64,000 nt of DNA from Acanthornis magna. Its lineage: Eukaryota > Chordata > Aves > Passeriformes > Acanthizidae. Numbering within the stretch: the first letter of the stretch is position 1; each line of letters begins with the position of its first letter. Location: the NCBI GenBank assembly GCA_036785705.1, contig JAWUZG010000013.1:22913501-22977500 (forward strand). The letters are read 5' to 3'. Shown in pieces: positions 45,270 to 57,980 of the stretch. The notes below the pieces were generated by a model, which saw only the letters and a list, made by a program, of their open reading frames with translations, searched no databases and was not told the origin of the DNA. A program made the translations under genes and the position numbers.

Positions 45270-48200
45270 CAGGTATACACCCACCCCATGTATATAGACA
45301 CAGTGTTCCTTTGGGGAAGTGAATTTGCAGCCTGTAGTTGGAATCCTGCATGGTTAGGTCCAGTGGCTGCCCTGAGCACCAGTTCTGCCAGTCTGTAGCT
45401 AAGTGCTCATGGTTAGTTTTATTTGTGTGCTCTGCCTCTCTCTGGGATTTGAGAATCTGCCCATATACACTCCTGTCATCATGTTGTAAATATAAATATA
45501 GCTTGAAAGTCATAGCTGAAGTGGGGAACCAAGTTGGGCATTTACGATCTGGGTCACTTCATTAAGAGCCCATCTGTGTGGGCATGTGCCAAGGAGAAGC
45601 CCAGTGTGATGGATGCTCAGGAACCCCAGCTGGGGTTTGACTGGGGATCTGTTGTTTTCATCCTGGATTGTTTTTGGGCTGTAAAGCTGCACAGAAGGGT
45701 ATGTCTAAAGATACTGATGGAAGCTGTGCTGTCCTACTTGAAGCAGGGCTCCTCCAATACCTGCCCTGGCTGCAGACCTCAGGTGGCTGGGCTGGCGTGG
45801 CTGTGCCACGCGGGGACAGGGACAGCAAAGCCAGGCCAGCCGTGCTGTGGGTGCCAGCAGCCCCGACAGGCTGCCTGCAGACTGCCCTAAGGAAGAGGCT
45901 GGAAATAACCGAGTTACTGCTCCCTGGGGACATTCCTTGCTCCACAAGGATATCCTTGTTTCTCTGAGTCTGCTGAGATTCCCTGTCACATGCCTTAGTT
46001 TCTAGTTAGGGGCTGTGGCTGTTGGCTCCGAAGCAGCACATGGCATCTTCATGCATCAGTCAGATATGGAGACTCAAAACCAAGGAATTCTGCAGCCTCC
46101 AGAGCCCTCTTGAGCCCTCAGGAGTGGTCACAGCTTCATCATTTACTGTGTTTTGCACTCATATCTATATGAACTATGAAATGATCACAATGGCTTATAT
46201 CCTCTTGTTAATTAAAGACTGGAAATTGGAGAATGGGAGGAAAATTCTGGAGTTTTAACATGGTTCAGACACTTGGTGTGCCTTTAGGGATCTCTGACAG
46301 GCCAGTTATGGTTGAAAACAATAGCAGATCTATTTCGGATGTGTTAAGCTGTGCCCTGTCACTTTGAACTGTCTGCTCTCAAAATAGAGAAAGTGGCAAA
46401 GCAGGTGAGCTGACACTGAGCTCCAGTGTCAGCACCTTCACAATGTACTTCTCACATAAGGACACCTGTGCTGGCAGCTCGGGTGGAAAACTGAGCTCTT
46501 GAGCCCCAGAAAAAGCGGTATAAAAAACTTGGTGTTTTGCTATGGAATTGGGGAGAAAGTTTGAAGCTTCTGTTTTGATGTGACTGTGGTGACTTCTGAA
46601 GTTAGACAATGTACAGGGATGGATGTGGCTAATGCCAGTGTATCAAACCTTTTCAGTTTCAAGTAGAGATGTAAAACAGGTGTATGACTGCCTGTATAGA
46701 CCAGATACTAACTAAGAGTGCATTAATAAATAATTTCAGTTAGTTTTATGAACCTGTAACTGCAGTTGAGAGTAAATTTTGTGTTACTATGGAAAATACC
46801 TGTGTGAAAACTTAAGAGGGAAACAAAAGCCAATTGGGCATGTGAGAAGGCTATAATCACATGGCAGGAAGAGAATTTTCACTTGTTCAGTTGGTTTTTT
46901 AAGATACTGAGTGTAGTGCCCTCACTTGTGTTTGGCTTTATGAATAAAAAGTATTCTGGCAGTTGAGGGCAGGTCTTACCTTTTTGGGGAGCAAATTCCG
47001 TTTCTTCTGGGGATCTGAAGTTTAAGTCAGCATTCATGTCACCTGTTAAAACCTCTTCTTGTGCCTGTGCGTGTCAGAAGGGGTTTTGGGAGGACACTGA
47101 GTGCAGCCAGACTCTGCTCCTTGAGGTGGGACACTGGTGACCCCAGCGGGGCTTCTGGGGTGGGTGGCTGTGTGTGTGTTGGGAAATGTCAACTGCCCTG
47201 CTCTTCCAGGAGGGCTGAAACTGGTGAGACACCAAGTTTTTAGTGCTGAGCTGCTCTGAAAAATTAAATCTGTTTCAAGGGTGGAAACAGTTGCTATTGT
47301 TTAAACTAAATTAATGTGATGGTGAATTATTTGCTGTAGGTTTTGACAGTTTCCATAACTCTTTTCCTTTGGAATGGGCTGTGGATTGTGTTGGTGCCAT
47401 GAGGTGGAGAACAGTTTGTCAATGTAGAAAAGTGTGGCACAGAGAAAAAAATCACTATATATAGTCTGATGTTGCCATTCCTCTCGGTGAGCAAAATCTG
47501 CTGTCGTAGGAAATGTTGAGCATCTCATAAGTATTATTTAATAACAATACTTCTGATCTCTTGCGGGGGCTGCCAGCTTGGAGGGCAGTCCAGCAGATGC
47601 AGTGTTTTTGGAAATCTGAAATCAAACATTTTCCTGTGCTGGAAGCAAGCAGGGCAGCACCGTGTCCTTCTCTAGTGTAATCCTGGACAACGGAAGGCAG
47701 AGGAATAGGATGGCTCCCGTGGCTGTCCTGCCTCCTCATGAGCCTGCAAGTGAGACATGATGTCCCAGTCTAGTGGTGTGAACTGTCCTGTGTCCGTGTT
47801 CTCCATCCCCTGAATCCTGGAATTTGTGTCCTGAGCTGCCTCATTCCTGAGCTCTCTGCCGTGGGATGGGGGGATGAGAGAGACACGAGTGGATAAAGTC
47901 AGTTCAGACCTGCTTGGTTGCTGTGGGATTGCTGTAAAGGCTCTCTGAGCTTTCAGCTGTTGGGAGAGATTCAGCAGTTTTAAATGCCTGATAGTATAGA
48001 GCAATGGTGTATTTGTTTTACACAAATGCCTTCCTCCTTTTCCCTGTAACAGCTGTCTGATTTTGACCTGTTAATGCTAATTTGCAGGGATGTCTTTCCT
48101 CTAGAAAGAAAAAGACAATTTTGAGCTGTCGCTGATTTTCCAGGAGCTGAGTCCCAGGGGTGCACCCTGGCCTCAGAGCCCTGCTCAGCCGTGTCCCTGC

Positions 48201-50454
48201 GCAGGGTGCTCGAGGCGGTGGTTCTCCCCTCCCGCTGCCTCTGGGCTCTCTCTGTGTAGGGAGGCTCCAGCCTGAGGATTGTGGGGCAGTTTCCAGCCCA
48301 AGGGAATGGCAATTGTAATGATAATCCTAATTCTCAATCCTGAATTTAAGGACACTTTTACCTTTGCTTTTTTAATGAAATCAACATGTTACAGCATAAA
48401 TATATGCTTCCTGAGCTCTCCTAGAGAAACGTCTGAATGTATGTACAGCTGTCCTTGTGAGTGTGTCCCCAGACCTGCAGCACTGACCTGAAACGCATCC
48501 TCGTGCCATGGTACCCAGTGAGTCCATTGGGAAGATCACAGGAAACTCAAGGTGGCCTTTCCTAGTGTAACCTGCAATTCATTTGGGATATTTCAAAATA
48601 CGAAAAAAATTTCAGGGAGAAAAAGTCGATAAAGTTGTACTTACTTTTTCTCAGAGTTTAATTGGAGCCTGAAGCCCATTTTCCTAAACAGGAAAAGAGC
48701 CATTCCAGCGCCATGAGGAATGTTGATACTAGGTGAAGTGTACTTCCTTGTGACAGAGAAAAATAGAGGTGTTACCTCACTGCAAACAGGATATCTCTGA
48801 ATAGTTAGGTTTAAATATACAATATTTTCCATAGTGGCTTTGAATTTCTGGAGCCACGGACACAGAATGAATTTTGGCTGCAGTAGTGTTATTGCTGGCT
48901 GGTTGTTGGGAGGTTTCCACCACTACCTTGCAATGTCACGCATTTGGGTTTTGGTGTTGGATCAAGTCTGGTTCAATAAATGTGACCACAACATGTGTTT
49001 GTGGAAATGGGGTTTTGTGCTTGGCTTTTTTAATTTCTTGTACATGGAGTAGAGCTGTCTGAGCCCTTAGCAGCAGCAGTGGGATCATGCCAGCTGCAGA
49101 GCGTTCCAGGGGAGTGCAAGCTGCCCACCAGCGTGGAGTCACCTCCCTTCCCGGGGCCCATCCTTGTGGCAGACTTACCCTAAATTCTAATTATAGGGGG
49201 GTTTTGGAGATGAAAAATAAGTTTTTCAGCTGAAGGTGTGTTCCCTCTGTTCCCTCCAAAGTCTATCTTGTCAGCAGTGGTGGATGGTGAATGTTGTGTT
49301 ACAAGAGGGAGTGATTTTCTCTGAAACACTTTACCTGCTGATAAGCAGGTTCCAGAATACATGTACTTGCAGTGTTCGACTTGAATTTTAATTTTCGAGC
49401 ATGTGCTGATTCAAGTCCAGTGTGCCAGACTGTATATGTACAGTAGGTTGGGAAGAGTTCAGTGGTTCTGGGGAAACGTAAGCGTGAATTCTCTTGCTGC
49501 AGTCTTGCCTCTTACATGAGCTAGAAATGGTTACAATGAGGAAAAACATTCTGGAGATGTAACTACTAAATAGGAAGTCTCTAATCCTGTCTGTGTTCTG
49601 TGAATAATTTTGTAGATGAGCGTAGAAGAGCAAAGTGCTACTTAATGAGTTGGGAGAAAATGCTTATTTTTTGTGGGGGTTTTTGGTTTTGTTTTTTTTC
49701 CCCTTTACCTGTGGGTTTGTGTTTAGCTAAGCCTTGTCATTTTTGTTCCTCTCTTTGTGTCTTTGAAGCTTTCTGCCAGTAGCACCTTCCCCCTGAGAAT
49801 CTCTTCAGGAGCCCCGCAGGAGTGGTCCTCCCAAGCCCAGTGCAGACAGTTTTTTTCTGTCTCCTCAAGTTCGGGCTCAGTCCTGACCTTGCTGATGCTC
49901 TGCCCAGGCTGGTGGTCAGTCCTGCTGCCCGACTTGCTCCGGCTGCTGTTTGCACCTGGTGACTGTAAAAGGCTCCCCATCTTCTGTGTGGCATCTGTCT
50001 GCGCCTGCTCACACACAGATCCTGTCTGTCCTGTCCACATTCAGTCTGTCACAGATCCTTTGCTCCTTGTCGTGTCTTTCCGTTTATTTCCTTTTCCATT
50101 ATTTTGAGGATAAAGTGCCTGACTTCATGTAAAGCCTTGACAAGGCATTTTGTGTCAATAGTGGGAGATTGACTTCTGGTTGCGTGGTTTGTTTACTTGT
50201 TTTTGGCCAAGGCTTCCTGTCTTGATTGCTCTCATACTAGATTTGCCGAGATGTTTTTTCTCTGTTGCAGGACAGAGCCTTGTGAAAATCTACAAAACTT
50301 TCAGGGGGACACTAAAAATTTGAGAGGACTTGAACAGCCTTTGTACTTGAACAACAGCCTTCTGTGCTGGCTTCTAGCCTGCTGAGCCTCCCTGTAACCT
50401 TACGTTCTTCACGGTTAATATAATCTAAACATATATTTCCATTTATAAAAAATA

Positions 50455-50471
50455 CATATATATATATATAT
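50455..50471. repeat. (AT)n microsatellite
   Basis: A TA/AT alternating run of about 17 bases inside an AT-rich stretch. Confidence 0.9.
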
Positions 50472-50826
50472 GTTAAAGAATTAATTGGGGCGTAGGCTGC
50501 CTTGCCTGTGCTGGGCATAGTGCCTGGCACACTGGGTACCCGTGTGGGGCTGCTGTGCCTCCTTGCTGTAATTTGGGATTTGCTGTTAATATCTGTCCCT
50601 GGTTTTGGTCGGTTTCAAACAAAAAGCCTCTTGCCTAAAGCCTGGAAAATTGTGCAGGAAATGCAGATGGGAAGTGACGGAAGCCCAGCAGCTCTGCCAA
50701 AGCTTGCTGTGACAGCTTTTGTCTTTGAACTGCCACTTTGGTTTTTGGTAGCCCCTTTGCCGTCAGGAGGTGTTAGATGTTAAATACCTTTTACACCACT
50801 AATCACTGATCACACTGGTTTGACAG

Positions 50827-50842
50827 TAACTTAATTAAGTTA
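50827..50842. promoter_or_regulatory. Perfect 16-bp palindrome TAACTTAATTAAGTTA
   Basis: A perfect inverted repeat centred on TTAATTAA, in a 100-base AT-rich stretch containing several homeodomain-type ATTA/TAAT cores. It could bind a homeodomain dimer. No other evidence of function is visible. Confidence 0.3.
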
Positions 50843-52563
50843 TTAATCTGTTCACACTTGTAAATGCATATTACAAATAAACCTTTATTCAGGTGGAGCT
50901 GGGACTGTGTGTGCCCCACATGAGAGCCATGAGAGCTTTGGTGCTCCCCTCTGGGGTGGTCACAGCACTTCTGAGCTGTCACATCCACAGTGACACTGAG
51001 GGAAGATGGATCCTTGTGGCATGTGCTGTCCTGCTGAGTGTAACGGGTTTGAAGAGCTTGATTATGAGACAGATAGAAATCGGATGTGTATCAACACTTA
51101 CGTGAAAAGAAGGAAGAATGTAAGATAGCTGTCTGTGGAGACAAGAACAGAGGGGCATGGCATGTGAGCTGTGCTGGGAGTGCTCCTCACACGTGGAGCT
51201 GTCAGTGTACCCAGAGTACAGGGGGCTCATGTGTCCATATTCAGCAGGACCAGGGAACAAACTAAGCTTTCTTTTTTTTGACCTCTGGTTGTACTTGGGT
51301 AACCTTTATTACACTTCTTTGAGTGAAAGCAAAGACTTTTGGACTGCATCTTCAATTTGAGTTTGTTGCCATTTTTTTTACACAAGAAATGTACTGTTAG
51401 CTTTGTCTTCCTTGTTTAGGGATCTTGGCACATACAGCTGAAGGTGTGGGAGCTCCGGAGTTGTTTGTGGGGACAGGCTGGAAGGAGTTTGTGCGAGAGG
51501 GGAGCACACTGCAGCCAGGACGGGGTGGTCTGGCGGCAGCAGTGGGGATGGTGTCCGCAGCAGGAGCTGGAGGACAGCCCAGGCTTGGTACCCACGGGGA
51601 TGTCCCGCGTGGGAGCTGGTGCATTGGCAAGCTCCAGCATCCTCCTGTCCCAGCCAGATGTTGGAGTGGGAATAACCAAAGGGGTGCAGCAGCTCCCAGT
51701 TTGGGTTACACTGCTGCTCACTGGTCCCGTGTGTCGTGGGAACAGTGTGTTGCTTTGAAGACAGAGCTGGAATTAGATGTCACTGTTCGTGTCAGGGGTT
51801 CTCGCGTGGGGCTGGACGCACAAACTCCTGAGGTTGTCTTTGGGATGTTAGGAATAAAGTTTCACTTTCCCAGGGAAAACTGTGAGTGGCTGTGCTGAGT
51901 CACTTTGGGGCTGGGGGTGTGGGGTGTCCAGCAGAGAAGGCGACACCAGGTAGTGCGTGCTGGGTGCTGTGCAGTGTGGGACACCTCCCAAAGTAAAACA
52001 AGGCGTAGACTTTCAGAGCTGAGCAAAGTCCATGCTTAAAAACATGAAATGCATCAAGTGAATTATAACCATTAACATGAGGAGGAACAGTCAGGATCCT
52101 GTGAGGCTGGAGTGCTGGCAGGGTGTCTTTCTGGTCTTTGCATACTTTTGTTGCTTTGGGTATTTTTAAAATTTATTTTCAGCAATGGTTGATTTTTTTA
52201 ATTTTTTTTTTTCTCAAACTGAAGAGAAACTGTGATCTCACTGTTGGTTATTCTTCAGGTTTTGTGTTAGCAGAGCCAGGCACCATCCAGCACTGTGCAC
52301 GCTGGCGCTCCTCGCTGCTGTTGTCTGCCTGATGTTTCCTTCCTTCAGAGTCTATATTTAGTGTTAAACGGTATTCGCTGTGGCACAGGGCTGGAGGCAG
52401 TTGGCTTTCAAGCCAAAGGAAATGCTTCTCTTTAAGGATAAGAGTGAACGAGGGGCAGGATTTCCTGTGGAAACGCACCCACAGGAGAGTTGACTTTTAC
52501 TTTGAAGTTAATGGCAAAAAAGGCAAAATGAAAACCATGAAGAGCTTATATGCAAAGGAGCAA

Positions 52564-52580
52564 TTTTTTTTTTTTTTTTT
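52564..52580 (+). repeat. T17 homopolymer
   Basis: Seventeen consecutive T on the + strand in intron 1, directly followed by GC-rich purine-biased sequence. Confidence 0.92.
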
Positions 52581-55500
52581 GCCTGGTGAAGGAGGCCTGG
52601 GCAAGAGGAGAGGGGGTAGAAGGGTCTGAGCAGGGGTCTGCAGGTGTGCATCCCTGGGGATGCTCCAAGCCCTGGACATGTCCCTGAGAGCCTGCAGAGG
52701 GGACCTGCTGGGAGCAGGGTGGGCAGAGACCCCCCCAGCTCCTTGCCACCCTGACCGCAGTTCAGGTGACATGTGGCACCTGTGGCAGGTGTCCCTGAGC
52801 CTGTTGGCTCCTGCGTTTGCAGCCGTAGTCATCACCAGGGCTGGCTGGCGCTGCGGAGGAGCCGCGAGAGCTTGGGGGCAGAGCGGAGCTGGGGACATCG
52901 CAGCGAGGAGCCCTGCCAGGCACAGCGGGCAGGGACCAGAGGGGCACTCGGGGCCAGCAGCCTGCCCGGCTCGAGGGGCATCACACACCTGCCTGGGCAA
53001 GCAGCTGGGCCTTTCTCCTGCTTTAGCGTCTGCGCGGGGCTGAAATTCAGAAGGGAGTGGGCGAAGAAGGATTGCTCGGTGACAGCACTGAGTTTTGCTC
53101 CTGCCTCTCCTGCCACAATGTGGAGGCTCTCTGCACGTAGCCCATTAACTAGAGGGTTTGGGAATGAGAATTGCTCTCTGTAGTTGTTCCTTTCTGAGGC
53201 AAGGTAGGTGTTCTCAGGGGTGCTGCCTGCCCTGCTCCTCGGCAGTATTGGACAGGTGTCCTTCATGGGAATGCTGAGCTGCTGCCCTTCAGTGCTCAGT
53301 GCAGTGAAGGATTTCTGGAATTCCTGAATTGCCATCAGTGCTGCCTTTTTGACACTGTAGTAACCTCATATGAATTAACATAATGTTCCACAAATCAGTT
53401 TGGAATGTATTTTTCATTTCTTATGTGCTTATTTTTGATTTCCTTCTTTCATGAAAGCTGCTAAAATTCCATTTTATACTACAAAATGCATTTTTGTCTT
53501 TGGGGGGTGGGCAAACAGGAAAACAGTCACTTTCAAAACATACTGTGTTTGGGATTTTTGCCTGTTTTTCCACTGTAACAGGAGGATTGAGCCCTGGTGT
53601 ATTATTTAAGCTGTATCCTGACTGAAACCAAACACTGACTGTACATCCAGTTTTTATGTGTAGAAGCACAAGGACCTTACAACTGTGAATGGATCAATAT
53701 AGCAAGAGGCTCTTTTCTGTAACCGGGGCCCAAACACAATCCCTAAGGTTTATATACTCAAAGATGTGGAGATATCAGCATTCTAGACGTACAAAAATCA
53801 CTGTTTCAATATTACTTGTTATTTAGGTTTCCAAATGCTAGATTTAAATGTACATCTGTTTTAAAAGCAGTAGTAAAGTACCTATGTGTTTCATTTGGGA
53901 TTTTGCTTCTGCTGAAGCTGTCTGGATGAAACACTTTGCAAAGGGCTGTACACATCTCTGCCAATTTATGTCTTTCTAAGCTTGCCTGTCTGCCAGACGT
54001 CTGATGGCCTTTTTTGGAAACTTATGGGAATACTGAGGATGTTATTTCCAGTTGCATAGATGAGTTCTGGTGCTTTGGCTTCCTTGAAACTGCATCAGCA
54101 ATGTTTTATGAATTGAGCATAACTCTTTTCCTTTCAGGACTTTGTTTCTCTAAATTGGAGTTCTTTTGAGTTGTCCATGGTTTTTAAGATTCCAGTTTCT
54201 CTTTTTATACTTTATTTTTACCATAAAGAATCATCTAGATATTTTATTCATAAAGTTTTGCTCTTATAGCAACTGCATGTTAAGTGCACTTGTAGCACCC
54301 AAACCTTGTTCTGGGCGATGCCGAGGGTGTAGGAGGGAAGAGGATTGGGCTCCTGAGTAACCAAGATGTCAGTAATAATATATACAGGACAACTGATGCT
54401 TCCTGTGTTCAGTTGATTTGTTGGTGGGTGGTTTCCCCCCCATCCTTCCTGTGCGAAGCAAACCCAAAAGCTTTGCTTGTGCTCAAGGACACTGGGTTGT
54501 GACACACAGCAGTGGAAGAAAGGTTGCTTCGGTGTCACCTGTCAGGAGAAGAGTCTTCAGGTCCCTTCGCCGAAGCTGAGCAGCAGATGGGAGCGCCCTG
54601 CTTTTCTGCATGCTGTGCCGTGGCCGTGCGTCGCTCGTGTGCCCAGGGCTGTCTGCCCTCAGTGTCCGGACAGGGCAGGGCTTGGCAGGGGCTGCTTTCC
54701 CTCTGAGCACTAGTGCACCGTGCAGCAGCGTTTGGTGCCCACCGCTCGCTGCCTCCCGAGCCCCAGCAGCAGCAGGTGCCTTCCCTCGGGCGCAGCCGCG
54801 GCGGCTGTGCCACGGAGCCCTTGGCAGGTGGGTGCTCCTGGGGCCACGCACGGCTCGCTCACCTGTGCTGGGTGGGTTCGGGGGCTTTGAGCTCCCGCGG
54901 AGGCTGTGCCTGTGGAACTCCAGATCACTGCTGGTGATTCCAGAGCTCCTTCCCAGCATGAGATGCTTTGTCTCAGCTGAGCATTTGGCCATGTGTTTGT
55001 GGCAGCTTTGCTGGCAGAGGGTGCTATCCTGCAGAAAACGCCTTCAGTTCTAAACCACCTCTGCTGGGATCCCCCTCAGCATCCCCACATCGAGCTTGGT
55101 GTGTCTTCATGTCTCAGCTCTGAATAAAGCCGAAAATAAATTTTGTGGGCTATTGGGCTCTTGGTCAAATATGCATTTATTACAGAAATCTGCATAACAG
55201 CAAGGAGGAGAAAAACCCCCACTAATCCTGAAAACCTAATCTCTAGACTAAATTGAAATTAATTTCTAAGTATCTCCCTTAGCCCTTTATTTCTGAAATA
55301 GGATGCAAACAACTCTAATTGTCTCCTCTGGTATCAAATACTTATATTAGATCACTGTGTATTTATTAGTGTGTTGAACTGTGTTTTGGCATCCCTTGGG
55401 ATTCGCTTGGTGGTAAATTCACAGCCGCCTTGGGACTGTGGTATTTTGGTGTGAAAGCTCTTTTTTAAATGGAGTAGGGTGTGTTGGAGCTGCCTCGCTG

Positions 55501-57207
55501 ACAGCTCACACTCTGCTGGCATGTTCCTCCTGGGACTGATTCTGCAGCAGTTCTGGGAAAGGCTTGGACTTTGATCTCCGGCAGAGCAGTGCCCCTTCAC
55601 ACGGCATATCCTCATAAATAAGGACATATCTTCTTGTAGAAACAGCATTTATTACCCAGAGGAGTTGATAGACATTGGTGCACACAGGGCAAGCAGCTCA
55701 CAACCTTTAGCTATTGAGCTTTAGGTCACAGGAGTTATTGTCTGCAAACATGAACACTTAAGATAAAATTAGTTCTTTTTGTTTTTTGTTTTTTGTTTGT
55801 GTCCCCCCCGAGCATGTTGTACCTTATTGATTTAAGGCAATATTTTATGCTGGCCTCCTGCTCTGCAGTTGCTCCCTGAGCTGCTGGGCTGCGATGCCCC
55901 AGAGCTGTCGGTGTCTCGGGCTGGGAGCAGAGTGCGTGGAGTGACTGACCTGTGGAGAAGGCACCGGGAGTCTGGGGGATGTTCGCTCCACAGTGCCGGC
56001 ACAGCAAGGCTGTGAAAAGGCCTGCAGCTGACGCAGACCACTGGAGTAATAAAACAACATGTGGGATGTTTTCAAGCCTCCATAAAGCTCAGCCTACAGG
56101 AAGAGCCGTTTGGATCGCTGGCCTTTAGTTGCTGGGAGATGCAAGTCAGGATGGCGCTGCTCCCCTGTGCGTGTTTCTGTACCATGTAGATTTAAAATAA
56201 CAGTTGTAGATATCCTCCTGTTCAACCTGGGGGAGTTTTAAAGATTTCATTTCGAACAAATGTAGAAAGAAACCCCACAAATGCACAGGACAGACCATGG
56301 TGGTGGTTGTGAGTGCGAATGTTGCCAGAGATCTCCTTTATCTATCCATGTGCCAGAGCAGATTAATTTGATTTAAACTCTTTCAGTTTTCCCTATGTTG
56401 TTCCAAAATCAGGATACAAAGCAATGGAGAACTTGAGTGTATTAATGTGGTTAATCCTGCTATTTGCTAACAATTATGGTTTGTGTGGTGTTGGATTAAT
56501 TCTCATTAATGCTCTTAACACACTGGTTATTCAAATATCCAGGAGCTTTTAAGCTTTCATTAAGATGTTGGTAATAGAAGTTAAATTTGAAGTACATGGG
56601 CAGTTCACTGGGGTCAGGAGATTCAAGATTCTGGACTTCTCTTTTTTCAGTCTTTGCAGTTACTTGTAAATCATGATTCAGCAGCAGTTAGTGCCTGTGC
56701 GTGGCCTGCTGGGACTCGTGCTGTGCGTGGGCTGTGCTGAGGGATCAGTCTGCAGGGGCTGTGCCCTGACCCTGCTCCTGTTGTGTGCCCAGGACAGCCC
56801 GGGCTGAGCTTGCCGGCTGCCGGAAGATAAACAGGGTCTGTGTGCTGCATACCTGCAGAAAACATGGTGGCTAAAAACAGCTTAACTTCATTTTTTGGAG
56901 GGTGCGTCTGGATGTATGTTAGACGTCGGTACGCCTGATCACATTGCTGTCAGATCTACTGAATTGCTTTCTACGCCAGCAGTTCTGAAAGAGTGGAACT
57001 CTTGTTGCTCTATCTCAGTACAATCTAATGTCATGATGTAAACTCTACTAAAAATGTGTATCTTCAATTAACTGTTCTGTGGGAATGTTATAATTGAAAG
57101 CTGAGTTTCATTAGTGCTGAGAAAAGTATTTTTCTTTTGTTCTGTGACGCTGGATAAGCCAAGAAAGGAATAGACTTGGGACAGATACTAATACTTTGTT
57201 TGGAATA

Positions 57208-57562
57208 TTGTGGAGTCACAGATGGATTGTGTTGGAAGGGACCTCAAAGATAATCTCATCCCACCCCTGCCATGGCAGGGACACCTCCCACTGTCCCAGG
57301 CTGCTCCAAGCCCCAATGTCCAGCCTGGCCTTGGACACTGCCAGGGATCCAGGGGCAGCCACAGCTGCTCTGGGCACCTGTGCCAGGGCCTGCCCAGCCT
57401 CACAAGGAAAAATTTCTCATAAATATCCCATCTGTCCCTGCCCTCTGGCAGTGGGAAGCTGTTCCCACTGTCCTGTCCCTCCATCCCTTGTCCAAAGTCC
57501 CTCTCCAGTTCTCCTGGGGCTCCTGTAGGCACTGGGAGGGGCTCAAGGGTCTCCCTATGTGA
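57208..57562 (-). mobile_element. CR1 LINE 3'-end fragment, reverse orientation
   Basis: A reversed tail (GGAGTCACAGATGGATTGTG, 'ttggaagggacctcaaag') is followed by the same core as the 4.3-kb copy in inverse orientation and about 150 bases of upstream element. 5'-truncated. Confidence 0.93.
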
Positions 57563-57698
57563 ACATCTGTGTGCTGATACACCTACGCATGCACTGTTCC
57601 CAAGTCAACTGCTTTACTTGGCTTTCATTCCTCCATATATATGGATAGTGTGGCATTATAAAGGAAAAGAGGAAATGTTTGCTTTTCTTTTTTTTCCC

Positions 57699-57724
57699 TT
57701 TTTTTTTTTTTTTTTTTTTTTTTT
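57699..57724 (+). repeat. T26 homopolymer
   Basis: Twenty-six consecutive T, preceded by a shorter T9-C3 tract. This is the longest homopolymer in the window. No polyadenylation signal is seen next to it on the minus strand. Confidence 0.92.
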
Positions 57725-57869
57725 GTTTGACTTGTTTTCAGTCCACAGCTAGAGGGACTCAGGGATCACTGTTGTCCATTTGACACATTATTTGACATAA
57801 ATCATACAGCAGAGGAAAGAGGATCCACCTTTGTGCATGGAGTTGGCTTACAGATTATCAAGCAGCTTA

Positions 57870-57980
57870 TATTTTATAAAATATCATTATATATATATTT
57901 ATAGATATTTGTATATATATTTATATATTATATCTATTTCTATTTAATTATATGTATGTATTTATACATATTTTATATTT
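57870..57980. repeat. AT-rich low-complexity block
   Basis: About 110 bases of almost pure A/T with repeated ATATATATTTAT-type words, just downstream of the T26 run. It could behave as an easily unwound or matrix-attachment-type element, but nothing beyond composition supports that. Confidence 0.7.

Noticed and set aside
50260..50310. Possible INPP5A exon 2: a polypyrimidine-CAG followed by a frame reading ...ENLQ...
   Set aside because: The four residues ENLQ match, but the next residues do not fit the highly conserved KNWLREFYQ region. The phase-0 frame from the acceptor hits a stop within five codons.
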